A model generated the notes under the pieces. The model did no database searches. It had not been told where the DNA came from and saw only the letters and a program-made list of their open reading frames with translations. 25,575 nt of DNA. Origin: Bacteroidales bacterium UBA3834. GTDB lineage: Bacteria > Bacteroidota > Bacteroidia > Bacteroidales > P3. Numbering within the stretch: the first letter of the stretch is position 1; each line of letters begins with the position of its first letter. The stretch spans positions 1-25,575 of the forward strand of contig DGIA01000004.1 of NCBI GenBank assembly GCA_002392965.1. The letters are read 5' to 3'. Of this stretch, positions 1-6,549 are shown one piece after another. The position numbers and the translations under genes were made by a program.

Positions 1-217
1 TGATTAGTTCCCCGTTCTCCCACCGACTTTCGAAGTTGAAAGAACCCAGGATATAGAGGTTCCCCACGCTGTCCGTCACCGACCCCACGATGCTGACATT
101 ATCCCCCGGCGCATACCCCCGCACCCACTCGAACCGCCCCGACGAGTTACTATTCTGCGCCGCCGCACCACCCAGCATCAGCAGCACCGAAACCAAGAAT
201 AAAGCTGTCTTTTTCAT
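1..217 (-). CDS. Secreted protein, N-terminal part (beta-propeller-like), cut by window edge
   Basis: This is the first 72 codons of a minus-strand gene that runs off the left edge. The start MKKTALFLVSVLLMLGGAAAQ is a clear Sec signal peptide with an AAA-Q type cleavage site, so the product is exported. The mature part contains SVTDSVGNLYILGSF, which resembles one blade of SBBP or similar beta-propeller repeats (GNxYxxGxF). In Bacteroidota such proteins are often large and surface-located, sometimes with a type IX secretion C-terminal domain, but the C-terminus is not visible. A TATCTTTG box lies about 40 bases upstream. The signal peptide and frame are seen directly; the propeller assignment is inferred from one short repeat. 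Confidence 0.75.
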   Translation of the reverse strand, partial: MKKTALFLVSVLLMLGGAAAQNSNSSGRFEWVRGYAPGDNVSIVGSVTDSVGNLYILGSFNFESRWENGELI

Positions 218-256
218 ATTGTCAAGATTATGTGTTTTCCATCCAGTTTCTTTTTG

Positions 257-264
257 CAAAGATA
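257..264 (-). promoter_or_regulatory. Putative -7 box (TATCTTTG) for the gene at 1-217
   Basis: Read on the minus strand the sequence is TATCTTTGCA, a perfect match to the Bacteroidota -7 element TAnnTTTG. It lies about 40 bases before the ATG at 217. I see no convincing TTTG -33 box at the expected distance, so the assignment rests on the -7 box and its position. Confidence 0.5.
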
Positions 265-442
265 CGAAAAAAAACAATATATCGATTTGTAAAGAGTATA
301 TTTCGCCCTTTGCTATAAATAAAAGACGCTTTTTTTTCGGAAACGTTACATCAACAGTAAAATTTAACATTTTTTATGATATTTTCGACACCCTGCGCCC
401 ACTAAACACTAAACACAGAACACTACCCACTTTTCCAGGCAA

Positions 443-500
443 TGACCTAGTACTTTCTATATAGTCAATACTAGGTCAATACTAGGTCAATACTAGGTCA
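443..500. repeat. 11-bp tandem repeat (GTCAATACTAG) with an inverted copy
   Basis: The unit GTCAATACTAG is repeated head to tail three times at 464-474, 475-485 and 486-496, followed by a partial fourth copy (GTCA). An inverted copy of the repeat junction, TGACCTAGTA, lies at 443-452, so it can pair with any of the TACTAGGTCA sequences downstream. The rest of 218-529 is A/T-rich and holds no convincing gene. The repeat could be a protein-binding array, a hairpin former or a slippage product; nothing here decides between these. Confidence 0.8.
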
Positions 501-529
501 TAACGGATTCAAGGCTTAGTATCAGGCGG

Positions 530-715
530 TTACGGTCCAGTGAGATCGGCACGGCCGTTGTCCTGCAGGATGTTGGAGCGCAGGAGGGCTTCGACTTCGG
601 CGGGGTCGAAGTACTGGCGCCGGCCCATGGTGGAGGGGTGCAGCAGTCCGCGGGCGACCCACCGGCGGAGGGTCTGTCGGCTGGTGTGCAGACGCTGGCA
701 CACGTCGGTGGCCGT
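530..715 (-). pseudogene. Remnant of a small helix-turn-helix (excisionase/MerR-like) protein
   Basis: On the minus strand a frame is open from a stop codon (TAG, 718-716) to a stop codon (TAA, 532-530). Its 61 codons have no ATG. The product reads TDVCQRLHTSRQTLRRWVAR, then a short turn, then GRRQYFDPAEVEALLRSN. That is the classic layout of the small HTH_17/excisionase-like DNA-binding domain: helix-turn-helix, then a wing with an RxxYF strand, then a D/E-rich helix. The domain seems intact, but the usual N-terminal region and start codon are missing. A GTG at 703 is the only possible start and would begin inside the domain. Such proteins commonly accompany mobile elements in Bacteroidales, so this may mark an old insertion or deletion. 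Confidence 0.55.
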
Positions 716-914
716 CTATCTGGGCATCGGCATGCGGAAGGTGGACTTGAAAGCCCTCGACCGCGCCTACAGCAAGGCCTTTCCCCACAGCACCCCGTTA
801 AATGTCAACAAGAAACGCCGCAACCGCCATAGAAAAATCGACCCCGTCACACAATAATGTTTGGAAGTTCACGTTAATTACACCGAAAACATATTGGTTT
901 TCGATGTTGATTTC

Positions 915-946
915 CGGGGCGGCCTCCACGAGGCTGCCCCTTTTTT
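915..946 (+). terminator. Rho-independent terminator, copy 1
   Basis: GGGGCGGCCTC-CAC-GAGGCTGCCCC forms a GC-rich stem of about 11 pairs with one mismatch, directly followed by six T residues. A 25-base core (915-939) is identical to 1829-1853. It would end transcription coming from the remnant region before the promoter at 954-985. Confidence 0.85.
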
Positions 947-953
947 GCGAAAA

Positions 954-985
954 CTTGCCGGTATCGGCAAAAAGTTGTATCTTTG
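954..985 (+). promoter_or_regulatory. Bacteroidota-type promoter for the lipoprotein at 1184
   Basis: TTG at 955-957 is followed after 20 bases by TATCTTTG at 978-985, matching the sigma-ABfr pattern of a TTTG -33 box and a TAnnTTTG -7 box. Transcription would start a few bases after 985, giving an untranslated leader of roughly 190 bases. Confidence 0.7.
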
Positions 986-1054
986 CAGTGTGGTTTTAAT
1001 AAGACCTTGCCGATATTGCTTGATTATTTAAAGGTCAAATACAGATAAAAGAAA

Positions 1055-1145
1055 CGCCGCAAGGCGGCCCTATTGCAGCAGGACAATTGGGCTGGTAAAA
1101 AAAAACGCCAAGTTCCCGACACAATAATAAAGGGAATGTCGCGTT
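1055..1145 (+). other. Potentially structured 5' leader of the lipoprotein mRNA
   Basis: Three foldable elements follow one another. CGCC-GCAA-GGCG at 1055-1066 is a short hairpin with a GNRA-type tetraloop. GCCC (1067-1070) can pair with GGGC (1089-1092). AACGC (1104-1108) pairs with GCGTT (1141-1145), enclosing TTCCC (1113-1117) with GGGAA (1132-1136). CGACA (1117-1121) could instead pair with TGTCG (1137-1141), which excludes the last two. It matches no riboswitch class I can recognise. Confidence 0.3.
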
Positions 1146-1183
1146 AAGGAATTGTGATTTAAAAGCTAAAACTTAAAAAGATT

Positions 1184-1729
1184 ATGAAAAAATTTTTTAT
1201 CGCCATCATGGCATTTGCGACACTTTTCTCTGTGTCGTGCAACAAAGAAGAGGGAAACAATAGTAACAATAGTAACAATAGTAGCAACGGGAACAATGGA
1301 AACGGCACCTCGATAGAGGGGCGCTGGGAAGCCCCTCGTCATGCCGACACCCCGGATGATATTGCCTTTGTCGCCATCTTCGCCGGCGGGAACCTCGACT
1401 TGTATGTGATTGCTTGGGGGCAGCACATGGTTGGCACATATACTTTGGCCGACGGAACGGTGAACTACGACATCTCCGCGGCCTACCAGGCCTATACCGA
1501 TGTTACCTACGACGCTGACAGCAACATGGTCAGCTGGTCGTGGGAAGCGGGAAACCTCGACGCCTCCACCCTCACCCTTACAGAGGGCTATGGCTGGTAC
1601 GTGATGAATGAGGAAGATCTCAATCGGGCCAAAGAAGACTTTGGTACGTTTGAATTCAATGTCAATGGTACTACAGCGACAAGCTCTCTGGTCGGCATAC
1701 CGGATTTGGTGTTCCACAAGGTTCAATAA
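1184..1729 (+). CDS. Small lipoprotein with Asn/Ser-rich linker and C-terminal beta-rich domain
   Basis: This 181-residue protein starts with a lipoprotein signal ending in FSVSC (lipidated Cys19). The residues that follow, NKEE, resemble the charged export signal that sends Bacteroidota lipoproteins to the cell surface. Residues of about 24-42 form a low-complexity Asn/Ser/Gly linker encoded by short DNA repeats. The rest, from the GRW motif on, is rich in alternating hydrophobic and polar residues with many Trp, Tyr and Thr. It looks like a small lipocalin-like or beta-sandwich fold; that is a guess, not a family match. The gene stands alone between two copies of the same terminator, with its own promoter and a long leader, so it is probably a single-gene unit. 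Confidence 0.8.
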   Translation: MKKFFIAIMAFATLFSVSCNKEEGNNSNNSNNSSNGNNGNGTSIEGRWEAPRHADTPDDIAFVAIFAGGNLDLYVIAWGQHMVGTYTLADGTVNYDISAAYQAYTDVTYDADSNMVSWSWEAGNLDASTLTLTEGYGWYVMNEEDLNRAKEDFGTFEFNVNGTTATSSLVGIPDLVFHKVQ

Positions 1730-1828
1730 TCCCACAACAATTTTGCCCTTAGGACCTTGTGCAACGCTGCAATAAAACAATTGTAGTGAAAAACATCGAT
1801 TAAACTCTAATTTTTTTCATAATGAAAT

Positions 1829-1861
1829 CGGGGCGGCCTCCACGAGGCTGCCCTGCTTTTT
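1829..1861 (+). terminator. Rho-independent terminator, copy 2
   Basis: The hairpin GGGGCGGCCTC-CAC-GAGGCTGCCC is the same as at 915-939, followed by TGCTTTTT. It lies 100 bases after the lipoprotein stop codon and before the promoter of the next gene, so it probably ends the single-gene unit. Confidence 0.8.
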
Positions 1862-1920
1862 CTCCACTGCAAGAAAAAAAAGGATGCAGGCTGCCTCTTT
1901 TAATTGTTTATAAAATAAAA

Positions 1921-1952
1921 TTTGCATATATGGAAAAGTATCTGTACCTTTG
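1921..1952 (+). promoter_or_regulatory. Bacteroidota-type promoter for the 2020-6210 transcript
   Basis: TTTG at 1921-1924, then exactly 20 bases, then TACCTTTG at 1945-1952. Both boxes match the Bacteroidota consensus perfectly. The inferred start is about 60 bases before the ATG at 2020, and the transcript probably covers the lipoprotein, the DUF5723-type protein and der. Confidence 0.8.
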
Positions 1953-2019
1953 CAGTTGCGACAAAATGTAGATTTGTCGTTAATGGATTAGATAACAACA
2001 ACAAACAAATTAATAGACT

Positions 2020-3396
2020 ATGAAAAAGCGGATACTTTTTGTAGCCATGATGGCTGGACTTGTGTCGCTCGTTTCATGCCACAAGGAGGACATGAACCTG
2101 CTGAACAAGCCTTACCGAGTGCAGGGCGAGATCGATCCGGGATTCAGCCTGCCGATAGTGAGCGACGGCAAGTTGAACTTGAACGACCTGCTGAAGACCT
2201 TCGACGGCACCTTCTCGGGTATGATTCTGGAGGACAACGTGATCACCTTCCACTACGACACGGCGCTGAACCAGCGTCTGGAGATGAACCCCTCGTCGAG
2301 CAAGAAGGCGACGGCCGTCACCTACGGCAAGTCTTGGACGAAAGACCCGACGGATCCCATGATCAAGCTGATCGATACGACCATCCGCTATGAGATTCCG
2401 GTGGATATCTTCGACAAGGTGGAGGATATAGACATGCAGATAGCGCACATGATGCTGGCGCTGAAGGTGAAGGTGCGCGGAGGCTGCCCCGACGAGGCTG
2501 CCAACCAGTATCTGCGGGAGAACGCCTCCATCTCGCTCGACCAGCTGAAGATTCAGTATTTCAAGTCCAACGAGACGGACACCACGGAGTTTGACGGCAA
2601 CGCCCAGCTGTCCGACTCGCTGGTGATCAACGACATTGTGGCGGGCGACAGCGTGTCGTTTGTGGATGTGAACCTGGCGTCGATCATCAACGACCGCCCG
2701 AAGAAGATCATCGCCAGCTGCCACATGAACTTCAACGTGAAGAACACCATCTACGACAGCATCATGGCCGACCCGTTGCATGCCGACCGATTCACGCCGC
2801 TGCTGGAAGCCTTGCAGATGTCGTGGCTGGAGTATGACGCCAAGCTCGACTTGCGGCTGCCGTTCGAGGTGAGGATCAACAACATGACTTTCGACTACTC
2901 GATCGAGGTGAACCAGACGGCGCAGAACGGCTCGAACCAGCAGTCGCTGGCCGACATGGTGAACGATATCAAGAAGAAGCTGGCCGACAACCATGTGTCG
3001 CTGGATTTTGACACGCTGAACCGGTTTGTCTTCGAGTTCACCAACGGAATACCGCTGAACCTCCTCCTGAACGCCACTTTCATGGACGAGAACAACCAGT
3101 CGATAGGGACGTTGTTCACCAACGGCCAGATTGCGTCGGCGACGCCGGTGCCGGTGGCTGGCAACCCGGGTGTGAGCGAGGCCGGCGCCCCTGTGGTGAG
3201 CCGCATCTTCGTGCCGTTCGACATGGATATGCTCAACATGCTGCTGCAGGCGAAGACCATCAGTATGGACATGACGCTTTCCACCAACGGCACGGACAAG
3301 ATGTCGATCCAGCGCGACGACTACCTGAACATCAAGATGAAGGTTCAGCTGCATCCGTCGCTGACGGTCGATATGCCGCTTTTCGGAGGTAAATAA
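2020..3396 (+). CDS. Large envelope lipoprotein of unknown function, paired with the barrel protein downstream
   Basis: The 458-residue product begins with a lipoprotein signal ending in SLVSC (Cys20). HKED after the cysteine is again compatible with surface export. No enzyme motif is visible. The mature part alternates predicted beta-strand segments with Asp/Asn-rich turns, and near residue 385-395 it has a Pro/Gly/Ala-rich loop (PVPVAGNPGVSEAGAP). It could be a carbohydrate- or protein-binding beta-sandwich protein. It is followed after only 21 bases by a predicted outer-membrane protein with a strong ribosome-binding site. The two are probably co-expressed and may form one complex at the outer membrane. 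This gene-pair order is what I would expect for DUF5723 loci, but I cannot confirm conservation here. Confidence 0.8.
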   Translation: MKKRILFVAMMAGLVSLVSCHKEDMNLLNKPYRVQGEIDPGFSLPIVSDGKLNLNDLLKTFDGTFSGMILEDNVITFHYDTALNQRLEMNPSSSKKATAVTYGKSWTKDPTDPMIKLIDTTIRYEIPVDIFDKVEDIDMQIAHMMLALKVKVRGGCPDEAANQYLRENASISLDQLKIQYFKSNETDTTEFDGNAQLSDSLVINDIVAGDSVSFVDVNLASIINDRPKKIIASCHMNFNVKNTIYDSIMADPLHADRFTPLLEALQMSWLEYDAKLDLRLPFEVRINNMTFDYSIEVNQTAQNGSNQQSLADMVNDIKKKLADNHVSLDFDTLNRFVFEFTNGIPLNLLLNATFMDENNQSIGTLFTNGQIASATPVPVAGNPGVSEAGAPVVSRIFVPFDMDMLNMLLQAKTISMDMTLSTNGTDKMSIQRDDYLNIKMKVQLHPSLTVDMPLFGGK

Positions 3397-3402
3397 TAAA
3401 GC

Positions 3403-3409
3403 AAGGAGG
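3403..3409 (+). promoter_or_regulatory. Perfect Shine-Dalgarno sequence (AAGGAGG)
   Basis: AAGGAGG lies 8 bases before the ATG at 3418. Most genes in this window lack such a motif, as expected in Bacteroidota, where the anti-Shine-Dalgarno sequence of the ribosome is largely masked. The motif is in a non-coding gap, so codon choice does not explain it. Confidence 0.7.
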
Positions 3410-3417
3410 ACCACAAG

Positions 3418-4905
3418 ATGAAAAAGACAGCCATTATACTGACCGCCCTTCTCCTGACTGGCATCGCCCATGCACAGTACAACGAGACGAACAACCTGTT
3501 TTACCATGCACAGCGAATTCCGCAGTCGAACACGCTGAACCCGGCTTTCTTCCCGGGGAACAACAGCGTGTATGTCACCCTGCCTTCGACGGGCTTGCAG
3601 TTCGGGTTCCCCTTGTCGATACACGACATAGTGAGATACGATTCGAAGCAGAAGGCCAACATCATCGACATCAACGGCGTGTTTGACAAGATCAGTGCCG
3701 ACAACCCCTTCCGCATGAACTGGGATATGGGCCTGCTGGGCTTCGGCTTCCGTGCGGGCGACCTTTTCTTCACCTTCAACACGCAGCTCCGCACGAGTAT
3801 GACCCTCGGGTTGTCCGGCGGCATCGTGAGCGCCTTGACGGGTGGCAACATGGACGACAACGGCAATCCCATACCTTCGGTCACGGTGCTGAACGGCAAC
3901 GCCTTCAACGCACAGATGTATCTGGAGACCAGCCTCGGTGCCGGCTATCAGGTGCCTGTGATTCCGCTGACGGTGGGCGTGCACGCGAAACTACTCTCGG
4001 GTGTGTTCAACATCCAGACCGACAACACCAACATCGTGATCGAGACGGACCCCAACTTCGACAAGGTGACGGCCCGCGTGTATTATGAGGCCATGGAGGC
4101 GGCGGCTGTGCCGATAGACACCGCCGGCGGCACGAAAAACATACTGGCCAACCTCACCAAACATCTGGGAGAGGCCGTGGAGACGATGTTCGACCCGATC
4201 AACGGAAACACGGGATTGGCATTCGACATCGGCGCCAAGTACGACATGGGTCCCTTCACCTTCTCGCTGGCGGTGAACGACCTGTCGGCGGGAATCCACT
4301 GGCAGAAGAATGTGAACAGCATGGTGCCCACAGGCGGACAGGGTGTCATCGAGTTTGAGGGTATGCAGGTGAACAACCTGCTCAACCGCGGACAGATGAA
4401 CATGGACTCGCTGAAATATGTCGCCGAGCAGTTCAAGAGCCTGCTGCCCCGTTTCGAGCAGAACACCAAGGACTATTGGTACAACGTGCCCACCAAGATC
4501 AATGCGGGCGCCAGCTTCAATTTCCTCAAACTGTTGCGTGCAGGCCTGCTGTTCCACGGCCAGTTCGACCGGGGGCTGCTGAGCAAGCAGAACGCGACGA
4601 CGCTCGACCTGGGCGGCAACGTGGCCAACACGTTCCGGTTCAACACCACCGCCACCCTCGGCGTGAATGTGTTCGACTGGATCGAGCTCATTCTGGGCAC
4701 CTCGCTGGTATTCGACGGCAACAAGGCCGACTTCTTCAACCCGGGAGCCGGATTCGTGCTGTCCATCGGCACCGCCGTGCAGTCCTACCTGGTCGCCGAC
4801 TACATCAGCAACATCTATATTACCGACGCAAAAGCATTCAACCTCAAGTTCGGCCTGAATCTCCTCATCGGACATGGCGGCCGCAAACGTGTACTGGATA
4901 TCTAA
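3418..4905 (+). CDS. DUF5723-family predicted outer-membrane beta-barrel protein
   Basis: A 495-residue protein with signal peptide MKKTAIILTALLLTGIAHAQ (AHA-Q cleavage). The mature start, YNETNNLFYHAQRIPQSNTL followed by NPAFFPGNNSVYVTLP, matches the conserved N-terminus I recall for DUF5723 proteins. The rest has many amphipathic beta-strands (for example GFGFRAGDLFFTFNTQLR and LGAGYQVPVIPLTVGVHAKL) and ends in FNLKFGLNLLIGHGGRKRVLDI, as expected for a FadL- or PorV-like barrel. The function of DUF5723 is unknown. The preceding lipoprotein is a likely partner. The stop codon directly abuts the start codon of der, so barrel synthesis and der translation are probably coupled. Confidence 0.8.
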   Translation: MKKTAIILTALLLTGIAHAQYNETNNLFYHAQRIPQSNTLNPAFFPGNNSVYVTLPSTGLQFGFPLSIHDIVRYDSKQKANIIDINGVFDKISADNPFRMNWDMGLLGFGFRAGDLFFTFNTQLRTSMTLGLSGGIVSALTGGNMDDNGNPIPSVTVLNGNAFNAQMYLETSLGAGYQVPVIPLTVGVHAKLLSGVFNIQTDNTNIVIETDPNFDKVTARVYYEAMEAAAVPIDTAGGTKNILANLTKHLGEAVETMFDPINGNTGLAFDIGAKYDMGPFTFSLAVNDLSAGIHWQKNVNSMVPTGGQGVIEFEGMQVNNLLNRGQMNMDSLKYVAEQFKSLLPRFEQNTKDYWYNVPTKINAGASFNFLKLLRAGLLFHGQFDRGLLSKQNATTLDLGGNVANTFRFNTTATLGVNVFDWIELILGTSLVFDGNKADFFNPGAGFVLSIGTAVQSYLVADYISNIYITDAKAFNLKFGLNLLIGHGGRKRVLDI

Positions 4906-6210
4906 ATGAACATTATCGCCATCGTAGGACGCCCCAATGTGGGCAAATCGACCCTCTTCAACCGCCTGACCGAATCGCGCAGCGCCATCGTAGATGAGAC
5001 CAGCGGCGTCACCCGCGACCGCCAGTATGGTCACGCCGACTGGAACGGGAAGACCTTCTCGGTTATCGACACGGGCGGCTACGTGATGGGCGGCGACGAC
5101 GAGTTCGAGGTGGAGATACGCAAGCAGGTGGCGCTCGCCATCGAGGAGGCCGACATGATCCTCTTTGTGGTCGATGCCCGCGAGGGCTTGACGCCCATGG
5201 ACGAGGATGTGGCCGAGATGCTGCGCAAATGTTCCAAACCCGTCGTGCTGGCAGCCAACAAGGTCGATAACTCCGCCCAGATGGACGCCTTGTCCGAGTT
5301 CTACTCTCTCGGTCTCGGCGAGCCCTACCCTATCGCCGGCATCACGGGCAGCGGCACAGGCGACCTGCTCGACATACTGGTGAAGGACTTCTCCGACGGC
5401 AAGGAGGAACTTTCGGACGGCCTTCCCCGCATCGCCGTCGTGGGACGCCCCAACGTGGGCAAAAGCTCGTTCATCAACACCATCACGGGGCAGCAGCGCT
5501 CCGTAGTCACCCCTATCGCCGGCACCACCCGCGACTCCATCTACACCCATTACAACCTCTTCGGATTCGACTTCAACTTTGTCGATACCGCCGGCCTGCG
5601 CCGCAAGAGCAAGGTGACCGAGGATCTCGAGTTCTATTCCGTCATGCGGTCGGTGCGCGCCATCGAGGCCGCCGATGTCTGCATCCTCATGCTCGACGCC
5701 TCGCAAGGGCTGGAGCAGCAGGATCTGAACATCTTCTCCCTCATCCAACGCAACCACAAAGGGGTGGTCATTGTGGTCAACAAATGGGATCTGGTGGAGA
5801 AAAGCACCAACACCCACCGCGACTTCGAGCAGCTCATACGTTCCCGTATCGCGCCGTTCGACGATGTGCCCATCATCTTCACAAGCGTCATCAACAAACA
5901 GCGCATCTTCAAGGTGCTGGAGGCCGCCCGTGATGTCTATGAGGCCCGTTCCCGTCGCATCGCCACGGCCGAGCTCAACGACACCCTCCTCCCGATTGTG
6001 AAGGAGCAGAATCCCCCGCCTTCGGTCAAGGGGAAATGGGTTAAGATCAAATACATCACCCAGCTGCCGACCCCCTACCCGCAGTTTGTGTTTTTCTGCA
6101 ACCTCCCGCAATATATCCGTGACCCCTACCGTCGCTTCGTAGAGAACCGCATGCGCGAACTGTGGGATTTCCACGGGGTGCCGATGACCATCTATTTCCG
6201 TGCCAAATAA
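4906..6210 (+). CDS. der: Ribosome-assembly GTPase Der (EngA)
   Basis: Der is a cytoplasmic GTPase with two tandem G domains and a C-terminal KH-like domain, needed for maturation of the 50S ribosomal subunit. The sequence shows GRPNVGKS twice, at residues 8-15 and 180-187. Each is followed by the switch and G3 motifs (DTGG and DTAG) and by base-recognition motifs (NKVD and NKWD). The KH-like domain (about 350-434) contains KGKWVKIKYITQLPTPYPQF. The length of 434 residues is normal for the family. It starts on the base after the stop codon of the upstream barrel gene and has no Shine-Dalgarno sequence, so it probably depends on the promoter at 1921-1952. Confidence 0.98.
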   Translation: MNIIAIVGRPNVGKSTLFNRLTESRSAIVDETSGVTRDRQYGHADWNGKTFSVIDTGGYVMGGDDEFEVEIRKQVALAIEEADMILFVVDAREGLTPMDEDVAEMLRKCSKPVVLAANKVDNSAQMDALSEFYSLGLGEPYPIAGITGSGTGDLLDILVKDFSDGKEELSDGLPRIAVVGRPNVGKSSFINTITGQQRSVVTPIAGTTRDSIYTHYNLFGFDFNFVDTAGLRRKSKVTEDLEFYSVMRSVRAIEAADVCILMLDASQGLEQQDLNIFSLIQRNHKGVVIVVNKWDLVEKSTNTHRDFEQLIRSRIAPFDDVPIIFTSVINKQRIFKVLEAARDVYEARSRRIATAELNDTLLPIVKEQNPPPSVKGKWVKIKYITQLPTPYPQFVFFCNLPQYIRDPYRRFVENRMRELWDFHGVPMTIYFRAK

Positions 6211-6234
6211 TTAACACATTAATATTTTTAAAAC

Positions 6235-6549
6235 ATGAAAGTCACAGAAGAAAACTTCAACGCCCTTCTCAACACAGGCAAGCCCGTCATGATCGACTTC
6301 GGCGCCACTTGGTGCGGCCCGTGCAAAGCGTTGGCTCCCCGTATCGAGGAAATCGAGAAAGAATACGACGGACGCGCCATGATCGGCACCGCCGATGTCG
6401 ATGAGTGCTCCGACCTCGCTGCCAAGTTCCGCATCCGCAGCGTCCCCACCGTGCTGTTCTTCAAAGCCGGTTCCGACCAACCGGTGGATAAGAGCGTCGG
6501 TCTTGTGGCCAAAGAGACTCTCACCGAAAAACTCGACGCTCTCCTCTGA
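6235..6549 (+). CDS. trxA: Thioredoxin
   Basis: A 104-residue single-domain thioredoxin without signal peptide, hence a cytoplasmic disulfide reductase. The active site WCGPC is at residues 26-30 and the cis-proline at Pro71 (RSVPT), both in the standard positions. It follows der after 24 A/T-rich bases. Its stop codon overlaps the start of the DUF58 gene by one base (TGATG), indicating translational coupling. Thioredoxin paralogues are common, so this may not be the cell's main one. Confidence 0.93.
   Translation: MKVTEENFNALLNTGKPVMIDFGATWCGPCKALAPRIEEIEKEYDGRAMIGTADVDECSDLAAKFRIRSVPTVLFFKAGSDQPVDKSVGLVAKETLTEKLDALL

Larger units (their letters stand above)
716..1183. other. Non-coding stretch: remnant sequence, terminator, promoter and leader
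   Basis: No convincing gene fits here. From 711 to 857 a plus-strand frame ends in a plausible protein-like tail (VYLGIGMRKVDLKALDRAY...) before a TAA, but it has no recognisable start or domain. Its upstream part is only the antisense of the helix-turn-helix remnant. The rest contains the terminator at 915-946, the promoter at 954-985 and a leader of about 190 bases for the lipoprotein at 1184. The 13-mer AGAAACGCCGCAA occurs twice (811-823 and 1050-1062). Confidence 0.5.

Noticed and set aside
90..464. 124-codon plus-strand frame at the left edge
   Set aside because: It overlaps the signal-peptide gene on the minus strand and continues into A/T-rich non-coding sequence with the promoter box; the product looks random.
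464..500. 11-bp repeats as a CRISPR array
   Set aside because: The units are contiguous without spacers and far too short; no cas genes are present.
522..788. 88-codon minus-strand frame over the helix-turn-helix remnant
   Set aside because: The neighbouring minus frame encodes the recognisable HTH domain; this one is Pro/Arg/His-rich and featureless.
811..1062. 13-base direct repeat AGAAACGCCGCAA (811-823 and 1050-1062) as possible insertion target-site duplication
   Set aside because: The sequence between holds only a terminator, promoter and leader, with no transposase or inverted ends; probably coincidence or local duplication.
2074..3984. Very long minus-strand open frame (636 codons) opposite the lipoprotein and barrel genes
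   Set aside because: It is the antisense shadow of GC-rich codon use. The product is rich in His, Arg, Val and Gln without domains, while the plus strand has clear signal peptides.
3991..6174. 727-codon minus-strand frame opposite the barrel gene and der
   Set aside because: It is antisense to the unmistakable GTPase Der; the composition (Val, His, Asp, Gly) is typical of a shadow frame.
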